Of a DNA stretch of 5,249 nucleotides, positions 1 to 4,833 are shown piece after piece. The stretch is from contig CAMBOY010000220.1 of the NCBI GenBank assembly GCA_945869245.1, positions 1 through 5,249 of the forward strand, written 5' to 3'. The number at the start of each line of letters is the position of its first letter. The stretch's first letter is position 1. The notes below the pieces were generated by a model that did not search any database, was not told the DNA's origin, and saw nothing but the letters and a program-made list of their open reading frames with translations. This stretch comes from Hydrogenophaga intermedia (GTDB lineage Bacteria > Pseudomonadota > Gammaproteobacteria > Burkholderiales > Burkholderiaceae_C). A program made the translations under genes and the position numbers.

Positions 1-363
1 CAGCGCTTGCAAGAGCTGGGCTTGTCCACCGCTATCTTGTCAAACGCCAACCGCGACATGCTGGATGCGGCGGTGGCGGCGGCCGGGTACGGCGACCGCT
101 TGGATGCGGTGCTGTCGGTCGACGCGGTGCGGCATTTCAAAACCATGCCCGTGAGCTACCAACTGGTGCTCGAGCGCTTCCCGGTCGACCCGCAAGCGGT
201 GCTGTTTGTGTCGAGCAACGGTTGGGACGTCATGGGCGCCACCTGGTTTGGCTTTCGCACCTTGTGGGTCAACCGCGCGGGCCTGCCGCCTGAGACCATC
301 GGGCCCTTGCCCACCTTTGAAGGCCGCAGCCTCAGCGACGTGCTGCGGATGTTGGGCGACTGA
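1..363 (+). CDS. Type II haloacid dehalogenase-like HAD hydrolase, C-terminal part (5' end outside window)
   Basis: The frame is open from the first base, so this is the last 120 residues of a longer protein; type II L-2-haloacid dehalogenases are usually about 220-240 aa. The family hydrolyses 2-haloacids through an aspartyl-enzyme intermediate in the cytoplasm. The nucleophile Asp (motif I) lies before the window. Visible are motif II (LSNANRD, visible residues 13-19), the motif III Lys in HFKTMP (Lys47), where the family more often has a K-P pair, and the SSNGWD block (71-76), whose Asp belongs to motif IV, followed by GFRTLWVNR. The family call rests on the SSN-WD block and the WVNR segment. 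The true substrate cannot be told, since many such proteins act on other small molecules. The gene ends one base before the convergent rhtA-like stop codon. Confidence is good for the family and low for substrate. Confidence 0.88.
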   Translation, partial: QRLQELGLSTAILSNANRDMLDAAVAAAGYGDRLDAVLSVDAVRHFKTMPVSYQLVLERFPVDPQAVLFVSSNGWDVMGATWFGFRTLWVNRAGLPPETIGPLPTFEGRSLSDVLRMLGD

Positions 364-364
364 T

Positions 365-1252
365 TCAGCTCGTTGCGGCTGTGCCGCGTTGTGCGGTGGC
401 GGCGCAGCCGGCGGCGGCCAGCATGGTCAGGCCAATCGCCAGCCATTGGGTGGTGCTCAACTGTTCGTTGAGCAGCTGCAGCGCCAGCAGGGCGGCCACT
501 GCGGGCTCCAGGCTGATCATGATGCCGAAGGCCGATGGCGGCAGGCGTTTTAAGGCCACCATTTCCAGCGAAATCGGCAGCGCGCTCGACACCGCCGCCA
601 CCACCACACCGATCAGCAGCACCTCGGGCTGCAGCAGCGCTGTACCCGCGTGCCACACGCCCACCGGCACCACGGTGAGTGCGGCCACGCTCAGCCCCAA
701 GGCCACCGAATGCCCGGCGTGCAGGTGGCCGAGCTTCTTGCCAAACACGATGTAGGCGGCCCAGCACACCGCCGCGCCCAAGGCATAGGCCACACCGGTG
801 GGGTCTAGCGCGTCCACGCCGCTGCCCGCTTGGCCAATCGGCAAAATCAAGGCCAGACCGACCACCGCCAAGCCAAACCAGACAAAGTCGATCCAGCGCC
901 GCGAAAAATACAGCGCCACCGCCAGCGGCCCGGAAAACTCAATCGCCACGGCAATGCCAAAGGGCAGCGTCTGCAGCGACTGGTAAAACAGCAGGTTCAT
1001 GCACCCCAGCGCCACGCCGTAGCGCAGCAGTGCGGCGCCGTCGCCGGGGCGCAGCGCCCAACGCCAGGGGCGCCAGATGAGCAGCAGCAACAGCGCCGAA
1101 AAGCCCAGGCGCAGCGCGCTGGTGCCCAGCGAGCCGACCTGCGGAAACAGGCTTTTGGCCAACGAAGTGCCTAGGCCCAGGGCGGTGACCGAGCCCAGCA
1201 CCGCCAGCAAGGGCAGCGCCTGGGCCCACAGGCTGTGCCGGCGCTGGCTCAT
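365..1252 (-). CDS. rhtA: EamA/DMT-family inner-membrane exporter, RhtA-like (threonine/homoserine efflux)
   Basis: This 295-aa protein is very hydrophobic and made of two EamA repeats (about residues 15-140 and 150-285), consistent with ten membrane helices. It has no cleaved signal peptide. Its length and many segments match my recollection of E. coli RhtA, for example SLAKSLFP (30-37), the GCMNLLFYQSLQTLPFGIA block (83-101), GPLAVAL (108-114), DFVW (122-125) and SLEPAVAALL (247-256). RhtA exports threonine, homoserine and related amino acids by proton exchange; the substrate here is inferred from similarity. The ATG at 1250-1252 gives the start, preceded by a weak ribosome site. It lies 70 nt downstream of aroE on the same strand, so the two may be co-transcribed. 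Its stop nearly touches that of the convergent HAD gene, leaving no room for a separate terminator. A generic EamA transporter is the alternative. Confidence 0.85.
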   Translation of the reverse strand: MSQRRHSLWAQALPLLAVLGSVTALGLGTSLAKSLFPQVGSLGTSALRLGFSALLLLLIWRPWRWALRPGDGAALLRYGVALGCMNLLFYQSLQTLPFGIAVAIEFSGPLAVALYFSRRWIDFVWFGLAVVGLALILPIGQAGSGVDALDPTGVAYALGAAVCWAAYIVFGKKLGHLHAGHSVALGLSVAALTVVPVGVWHAGTALLQPEVLLIGVVVAAVSSALPISLEMVALKRLPPSAFGIMISLEPAVAALLALQLLNEQLSTTQWLAIGLTMLAAAGCAATAQRGTAATS

Positions 1253-1306
1253 TGGACTAGCCGCCGTGCTGGGCCCTGCGGGCTTGAGCGCATTGGCAAT
1301 GGCCCG

Positions 1307-1322
1307 GCGGCACGCATGCCGC
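1307..1322 (-). other. Small GC-rich hairpin directly after the aroE stop
   Basis: The arms GCGGCA (1307-1312) and TGCCGC (1317-1322) form a perfect 6-bp stem with a 4-nt loop that abuts the aroE stop codon. A second imperfect pairing, GCCGCCG (1260-1266) with CGGCGGC (1305-1311), overlaps it. There is no T-run on either strand, so this is not a standard intrinsic terminator. It could protect the aroE 3' end, cause partial termination before rhtA, or be chance in GC-rich DNA. Confidence 0.3.
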
Positions 1323-2153
1323 TCACACCAGCGGCACCGTCAGGGCGCGGATCACCGGCGCGGTGTCGGGGCGCACGCCGCGCCACCAGACAAAGGCCTC
1401 GGCGGCCTGCTCCACCAGCATGCCCACGCCGTCGGCCAGGCGCGTCACACCAGCGGCCTGCGCCTGGCGCAAAAACGGCGTCAGGCCTTTGCCGTAGACC
1501 ATCTCGTAGGCCAGAGCGTCGGGTGCGAAGACGCCATCGGGCAGGGGCAGGGCGTCTGGGCCGAGGCCGGTGGATGTGGCGTTGATCACCACATCAAAGC
1601 GCTCGCCGGCCAGTTCGGCGTAGCCGCCAGTCTGTAGGCGCAAAGCGCCCAGATGGCTGGCGAACTCGTGGCCGAGTTGGTGCGCCTTGTCGGCGCTGCG
1701 GTTGGCCACCGCCAGGCAGGCCGGGCCCTGCGCTGCCAGCGGCAGGATGGCGCCCCGGGTGGCACCGCCAGCGCCACACAGCAGCACCCGTTTCCCCGCC
1801 AGCGTCACGCCCAGGTTGCGCACGATGTCGTTCACCAGCCCCACGCCATCGAAGTTCTCGGCCCAGATGCGCTCGCCATCGAACTTCAGTGCATTGGCTG
1901 CGCCCGCCATGCGGGCGCTCTCGGCCGCATCGGTGGCCAGTTCAAAGGCTTGCAGTTTGAAGGGCAGGGTCACGTTCAGTCCGCGCCCGCCGCTGTCGCG
2001 AAAGGCCCGCACCGCGTCGGCAAAGCCGTCGAGCGGCGCCAGCACGGTGGTGTAACTCAGGTCCTGCCCGGTGGATTGCGCAAAAGTGCTGTGGATCTGC
2101 GGGGACTTGCTGTGGGCAATCGGGTGGCCCACCACGGCGTATCGGTCGGTCAT
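1323..2153 (-). CDS. aroE: Shikimate dehydrogenase (NADP+)
   Basis: AroE reduces 3-dehydroshikimate to shikimate with NADPH, the fourth step of the cytoplasmic shikimate pathway to aromatic amino acids and folate. The 276-aa product is close to E. coli AroE (272 aa). The N-terminal substrate domain has GHPIAHSKSPQIH (9-21) with the two shikimate-binding serines (15, 17), NVTLPFK (60-66) with catalytic Lys66, Asn87, and NFDG (100-103) with catalytic Asp102; Phe101 replaces the usual Thr. The NADP domain has GAGGATRGA (127-135), NRS (151-153), NATSTGL (191-197) and the final DGVGMLVEQAAEAF block (241-254). I chose the ATG at 2151-2153 because MTDRYAVVGHP begins like the family. It has no clear Shine-Dalgarno but overlaps the upstream repressor stop as ATGA. 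An in-frame GTG at 2192, with GAGAGG upstream, would add 13 residues. The prophage sits directly upstream. Confidence 0.95.
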   Translation of the reverse strand: MTDRYAVVGHPIAHSKSPQIHSTFAQSTGQDLSYTTVLAPLDGFADAVRAFRDSGGRGLNVTLPFKLQAFELATDAAESARMAGAANALKFDGERIWAENFDGVGLVNDIVRNLGVTLAGKRVLLCGAGGATRGAILPLAAQGPACLAVANRSADKAHQLGHEFASHLGALRLQTGGYAELAGERFDVVINATSTGLGPDALPLPDGVFAPDALAYEMVYGKGLTPFLRQAQAAGVTRLADGVGMLVEQAAEAFVWWRGVRPDTAPVIRALTVPLV

Positions 2154-2437
2154 GGTGTGGGTGTCGGCGAAAACGTGGGTTTTCGCCAGCACTTGACTCG
2201 CCCTCTCAAACGTGCTAGCTGCTCGCTTTCTTTTTCCGCTTCAAGCGCAGCAAGCGCCACCCATGACACGGGGTCTTCTCCCATAGCAAGCGCTAGATTT
2301 CCTGCCATGACAGGTGATAGCCTGCCTTGTTTCTTCGCCATCGAGAACGTTTGGCGCGTCACGTTCAGCTCTCGCGCCCATGCTGCTGCCGTTCGTGCGT
2401 CTAGCGCTTTGGCCAGTAGGTCTATCGTTTTTTCCAT
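2150..2437 (-). CDS. Small helix-turn-helix protein, probable filamentous-phage repressor
   Basis: This is a 95-aa protein. Residues about 16-37 (AAAWARELNVTRQTFSMAKK and following) look like a helix-turn-helix, followed by LSPVMAGNLALAMG and a helical segment ending LEAEKE (65-70). This layout resembles small regulators of inoviruses (DUF3693-like), which occupy the place of CTX-phi RstR. The inferred role is to repress the divergent replication operon by binding in 2438-2536. The ATG (2435-2437) has AAAGGG eight bases upstream, a good ribosome site. The last 14 residues (82-95, ending PTFSPTPTP) do not look like part of the fold; they may be host DNA read in frame after integration, in which case the native tail was replaced. 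Its TGA overlaps the aroE ATG by four bases. It could instead be a YdaS/Cro-like regulator. The fold call is fairly sure, the operator target inferred. Confidence 0.75.
   Translation of the reverse strand: MEKTIDLLAKALDARTAAAWARELNVTRQTFSMAKKQGRLSPVMAGNLALAMGEDPVSWVALAALEAEKESEQLARLRGRVKCWRKPTFSPTPTP
2166..2187. repeat. Perfect 9-bp inverted repeat at the host-prophage junction
   Basis: GGCGAAAAC (2166-2174) and GTTTTCGCC (2179-2187) form a perfect stem with a 4-nt loop. It lies 12 nt upstream of the chosen aroE start and inside the last codons of the repressor gene. It may be a regulatory hairpin in the aroE leader, a protein-binding palindrome, or part of the attachment site. There is no T-run for termination. 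It does not resemble the dif consensus. Confidence 0.5.
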
Positions 2438-2469
2438 GGTAAATACCCTTTAACTTTGGTCGGTTTTTA

Positions 2470-2489
2470 ACACGTTTCGCTTGACGTGT
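2470..2489. promoter_or_regulatory. Candidate repressor operator (inverted repeat)
   Basis: ACACG and CGTGT arms are separated by 10 bases, so arm centres are about one and a half helical turns apart. The flanking TTAA on the left (2467-2470) and TTAA on the right (2492-2495) extend the symmetry imperfectly. The right arm overlaps the candidate -35 box, so a bound repressor would block polymerase. The assignment is inferred from position and symmetry only. Confidence 0.4.
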
Positions 2490-2509
2490 GGTTAAGAGGT
2501 CATTACCGT
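2481..2509 (+). promoter_or_regulatory. Candidate sigma70 promoter for the phage replication operon
   Basis: TTGACG (2481-2486) matches five of six bases of the -35 consensus. After a 17-base spacer, TACCGT (2504-2509) is a weak -10 with three of six matches. Transcription would start near 2515, giving a leader of about 20 nt before the ATG at 2537. The -35 box and spacing are good, the -10 poor, which could suit a promoter needing tight control. Confidence 0.4.
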
Positions 2510-2536
2510 TCAAGCCTTCTTACCAAGACAGCCGCC

Positions 2537-2773
2537 ATGTCCACCACCAACCAACTCGCATTGTTTGAGCCCACAGGCCCGGAAGTGCTTCACCTCGCCC
2601 GCAAACCCGAACGAGACGCCCGGCGCGCTCGCGACCTTGCGGACTCCCTCGATTGCAACGGCTGGCAAGCGTCTGCCGGGCAACTGCGGCGCACCGCCGA
2701 CTGGTCTCAAACCATGGCCGATGAAATGTACATGTTGGCCGAATTTGAGGCCCTCGCTGGGTTGACGAAATGA
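2537..2773 (+). CDS. Small phage protein of unknown function (78 aa), first gene of the replication operon
   Basis: I do not recognise this protein. It has a short N-terminal stretch containing NQLALFEP (5-12), then a charged region ARKPERDARRARDLADSL (21-38), and it ends in a likely helix DEMYMLAEFEALAG (62-75). It looks soluble, mostly helical, with one cysteine (40) and no membrane segment or signal peptide. The ATG at 2537 (MSTTNQL) is chosen over an upstream in-frame GTG at 2486, because that codon lies within the candidate operator/promoter. The ribosome site is weak. Its TGA overlaps the next ATG as ATGA, so the two are probably translated together. As the first gene after the divergent control region it may help replication or regulation, but that is only position-based inference. 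Confidence 0.65.
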   Translation: MSTTNQLALFEPTGPEVLHLARKPERDARRARDLADSLDCNGWQASAGQLRRTADWSQTMADEMYMLAEFEALAGLTK

Positions 2774-3048
2774 AAACGCTCTCCCTCTCCAACTTCGCCG
2801 AAATGCTTCGCAGTCGGTTTGCTTTTGTGTCTGGCTCGCTGGGTGAAGCGGGTTCTTCTGGCTTGGCGGCTGTTGCCCGTCCAGCGGGTCAGGCCACCCA
2901 CCCCCTGAAAAATGCTCGGGCATGGTCTGAGGTTGCCGAATTTCTCTCGAAAGAGGCAAAAGGGCTGCGCCCTGATGCGCGAGGCACGAGCGCGCAGGGC
3001 GCAGCCCTGTGTGCCGCCCCCGATGGTAATCACGGGGAGAACAATTAA
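2770..3048 (+). CDS. Small phage protein of unknown function (92 aa) whose 3' half carries the large palindrome
   Basis: This gene is not recognised. The N-terminus MKTLSLSNFAEMLRSRF could form an amphipathic helix. A central part (AWSEVAEFLSKEAKGL, 51-66) looks helical, and the tail is Ala/Gly-rich and low in conserved-looking features. Residues 64-80 are encoded by the inverted repeat at 2961-3008, so the tail sequence may be dictated by DNA structure rather than by protein function. It starts in an ATGA overlap with the previous gene and ends in a TAATG overlap with rep, so translational coupling through it may set Rep levels. The reading frame is supported by both overlaps. Whether the whole length is functional is uncertain. 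Confidence 0.55.
   Translation: MKTLSLSNFAEMLRSRFAFVSGSLGEAGSSGLAAVARPAGQATHPLKNARAWSEVAEFLSKEAKGLRPDARGTSAQGAALCAAPDGNHGENN
2955..3015. repeat. Large inverted repeat just upstream of rep; candidate phage origin or packaging structure
   Basis: AGGGCTGCGCCCTG (2961-2974) and CAGGGCGCAGCCCT (2995-3008) are perfect 14-bp complements. Inside, CGCG (2978-2981) pairs with CGCG (2991-2994) around a 9-nt loop; outside, GGCA (2955-2958) pairs with TGCC (3012-3015) across a small internal loop. Each arm is also a palindrome by itself: AGGGC-tgc-GCCCT (2961-2973) and AGGGC-gca-GCCCT (2996-3008). A smaller hairpin, CTCT-cgaa-AGAG (2944-2955), sits just before. Filamentous phages carry such hairpins at replication origins and packaging signals. 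No nick site was identified, and the position inside a small gene is unusual. Confidence 0.7.
3034..3039 (+). promoter_or_regulatory. Strong ribosome binding site for rep
   Basis: GGGGAG lies eight bases before the rep ATG at 3048. It is the clearest Shine-Dalgarno of the operon and fixes the rep start. It lies 19 nt after the outer end of the large inverted repeat, so folding of the transcript could influence access. Confidence 0.7.
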
Positions 3049-4256
3049 TGGCCCGCCAGACACCCAAAAATGCGTTGGTCCTAGACGGCGACACCGTCAA
3101 GGCTCGACTGTTGGCAGAGCGCACATTTACCAAAACTCCGGTACACGTTGACTGGCTCCGTTTCACCGTGCGGCGCAAAGCTGTTGACGCCATCAGCAAG
3201 GGCGAACACTTCTTCACTGCGCCTACCATACCGGGCACGGAAGCCACCCGCTGGCAAGCGCTTCAAAACCTGCTCAAGGACTTTCAAAGTGACGCCGATA
3301 CGCTGCTGGCCACAGAAGCGCACGAACTGGCCGTTGAGGTGGCTTCGCTGCTCGGTCGCGAGTTCACCGTTGCGCTTGAGCCAAGAAAAGGCCAGGACTT
3401 CTATCGCTTCCGCTGGTCAATTTTGCGCTCTGAAATTGAGTGCGGTTGGGTGGGCTTCGGAAGCTCTAGCGATAGCCCAAGACAAGCCGCCCAAGGGCAA
3501 ACAATCCACTGCAATCTGTACGGGGTAGCCTGCACCTTTGCCGACCATGGTTGGACTCATAAGCTCGCCGACCTGATCGACACGCTGCACGGCGATATCA
3601 CACGCGCTGACCTCGCGCTCGATTTCTTCGATGGGATTCCTGGCGGTTTCGAGACGGTCAAGAGTGACTATCTCGGCGGCGCCTGTGACGTGTATGGCAA
3701 GCGTCCAAAGTACAACCAACTCGGGTGCTGGCTAGAAGGCCATGAGCACTCGCGCAGCTTTTATGTGGGCTCCAAAGAAGCCGGCAAACAAACAAACGCC
3801 TACGAAAAAGGCCACCAGCTATACGGACCAGAAAGCGGTTCTCTTTGGCATCGGGTCGAACTCCGCTATGGCAACAAGCTGCGAGAGCTTCCGACCGACC
3901 TTCTTCGCCGCCCTGCTGACTTCTTCAGCGGTGCCAGTGATTGGCATGCGCTCATGCTCACACGTGCTGACACCGTCTGCACGCCATCACCCATCAAGAC
4001 CACCGACCGCCGCCAGGAACTGACCGTAGATGCCGCCGTTTCCCGGTCGCTGCGCTGGGGCATCGATACGGCTGGGCCGACCTTGGTCGCGCTGATCAAG
4101 TGGGGCGGCGATGCCCTAGACGATTTGCTTCCGTGGTCCCGCCGTCCTGGCTCTCTCATGAGCCACAGCGAAGCCGAATGCAAAGAGGCTTTCTCTCGCC
4201 TTGTCCAACGTTTCACCAGTGCTGGTAGTGCCTCCCCCGCTGCCGTGTGCTTTTAA
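3048..4256 (+). CDS. Rolling-circle replication initiator, Rep_trans/RstA-like
   Basis: This 402-aa protein looks like the phage replication initiation factor family (Rep_trans, PF02486; CTX-phi RstA). Such proteins nick the double-stranded replicative form at the origin through a tyrosine and start rolling-circle synthesis with host enzymes. Visible family-like segments are VDWLRFTV (34-41), GWVGFGSS (133-140), the ITRADLALDFFDG strand (184-196) with its acidic residues, SFYVGSKEAG (237-246) leading to NAYEKGHQLYG (250-260), and WHRVELRYGNKLRELP (267-282). Tyr252 in AYEKG is my candidate nicking tyrosine, and Asp188/Asp192 and Glu271 are candidate metal-site residues; these are inferences from motif position. 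About 90 C-terminal residues (310-402) are not assigned to a domain. The start is set by GGGGAG eight bases upstream and by a TAATG overlap with the previous gene. The protein is complete with no frameshift. Confidence 0.88.
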   Translation: MARQTPKNALVLDGDTVKARLLAERTFTKTPVHVDWLRFTVRRKAVDAISKGEHFFTAPTIPGTEATRWQALQNLLKDFQSDADTLLATEAHELAVEVASLLGREFTVALEPRKGQDFYRFRWSILRSEIECGWVGFGSSSDSPRQAAQGQTIHCNLYGVACTFADHGWTHKLADLIDTLHGDITRADLALDFFDGIPGGFETVKSDYLGGACDVYGKRPKYNQLGCWLEGHEHSRSFYVGSKEAGKQTNAYEKGHQLYGPESGSLWHRVELRYGNKLRELPTDLLRRPADFFSGASDWHALMLTRADTVCTPSPIKTTDRRQELTVDAAVSRSLRWGIDTAGPTLVALIKWGGDALDDLLPWSRRPGSLMSHSEAECKEAFSRLVQRFTSAGSASPAAVCF

Positions 4257-4279
4257 CCCTTGGGGATGGAGTAAACGAA

Positions 4280-4606
4280 ATGCAATTCAAGTCTGATGTG
4301 ACCGTCTATGCGGTCAAGGAATCGCAGGGCAACATTGAAGGCCGCGATTTTTCGTCGTGTACCTTCCATTGCGCGGTGGACCTCAAAGAGAACCAAGCCG
4401 GTCGGTCTATTGGCGTTGTGACTCGCCCCTTCAAACTCGGCGATGCGAAAGAGTTCGACAAGTGGGCGCATCTCGGCAATAGCCTCCCTCTGTTGGCTGA
4501 GGCCACATTCGAGATGGTCGCGGGCCGTGAAGACGACACGCGCCTCAAGCTGGTGGCCATTGTGCCCAAGGCTCGCGCCGCCGCTGCCGCCGCTCCCAAG
4601 GTGTAA
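4280..4606 (+). CDS. Probable phage single-stranded DNA-binding protein (gpV/RstB-like)
   Basis: This 108-aa protein alternates short beta-type stretches, for example VTVYAVKES (7-15), CTFHCAVDL (27-35), SIGVVTRPFKLG (43-54), ATFEMVA (75-81) and TRLKLVAIVPK (87-97), as expected for a small OB-like fold. It ends in an Ala-rich tail (98-108). Its size, beta pattern and position directly after rep fit the filamentous-phage gene V protein, which coats nascent plus strands and holds them for export, or RstB of CTX-phi. The call depends on context as much as on sequence, as I see no diagnostic catalytic residue. The ATG at 4280 is chosen over an in-frame ATG at 4247 inside the end of rep, because GGAG lies eight bases upstream and the N-terminus MQFKSDVTVY begins the fold directly. 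The gap after rep is 23 nt. Confidence 0.68.
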   Translation: MQFKSDVTVYAVKESQGNIEGRDFSSCTFHCAVDLKENQAGRSIGVVTRPFKLGDAKEFDKWAHLGNSLPLLAEATFEMVAGREDDTRLKLVAIVPKARAAAAAAPKV

Positions 4607-4608
4607 GC

Positions 4609-4833
4609 ATGGCCCGGTTCCTGATTCAGTCGCAAACCACCGGGCGTTTCCTCGCGCCCAGTCTGTCCGATGGCCAGCCCGAATGGGTGTCTTCGCTCAA
4701 GCAAGCGGGCGGCGGCGTTATGTCCGAAATGGAAGACGCCTTGCAACTGATTCAGGACCATTGCGATTTCGATGATCTGCCGCAGGTGGTGGACCTCGAC
4801 CGTCTCGGAACTCTGCAGGATTACCCAGCATGA
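4609..4833 (+). CDS. Small conserved-looking inovirus protein of unknown function (74 aa)
   Basis: The product begins MARFLIQSQTTGRFLAP, has an acidic middle (MSEMEDALQLIQDHCDFDD, 38-56) and ends DLDRLGTLQDYPA. From memory, proteins of this form lie between the ssDNA-binding and coat-region genes in related beta- and gammaproteobacterial filamentous phages, but no function is known to me. It is soluble and acidic, with no membrane segment or signal peptide. It starts two bases after the previous stop with a weak AAGGTG ribosome site at 4598-4603, and its TGA overlaps the next ATG as ATGA. Position suggests a helper role in DNA coating or packaging, which is inference only. Confidence 0.7.
   Translation: MARFLIQSQTTGRFLAPSLSDGQPEWVSSLKQAGGGVMSEMEDALQLIQDHCDFDDLPQVVDLDRLGTLQDYPA

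Larger units (their letters stand above)
2438..2536. promoter_or_regulatory. Divergent control region between repressor and replication operon
   Basis: This is the only sizeable non-coding stretch in the phage part (97 nt plus flanks) and is AT-richer than its surroundings. It holds TTTAAC twice as direct repeats (2449-2454, 2466-2471) and once inverted as GTTAA (2491-2495), an inverted repeat ACACG/CGTGT (2470-2474, 2485-2489), and a candidate rightward promoter. By analogy with the CTX-phi ig-2 region it should carry the repressor operators. A convincing leftward promoter for the repressor was not resolved. Confidence 0.55.

Noticed and set aside
1260..1322. Intrinsic terminator between aroE and rhtA
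   Set aside because: Stems exist but there is no T-run on either strand, so it is listed only as a weak hairpin.
2240..2300. Short repeated AAGCGC/GCAAGCGC units in the repressor gene
   Set aside because: The units fall on similar Ala/Leu codons of a helical protein and are irregularly spaced; likely coding bias.
1653..2453. 266-aa reading frame on the plus strand opposite aroE and the repressor
   Set aside because: It is a shadow of aroE; composition is low-information and it crosses from host to phage DNA.
2438..2536. dif-like XerCD attachment site
   Set aside because: I compared by eye with the E. coli dif consensus and found no matching 11-6-11 arrangement here or at 2150-2230.
2510..3247. 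245-aa minus-strand frame opposite the early phage genes
   Set aside because: It is antisense to the coupled operon and spans the palindrome and the rep start, with no recognisable motif.
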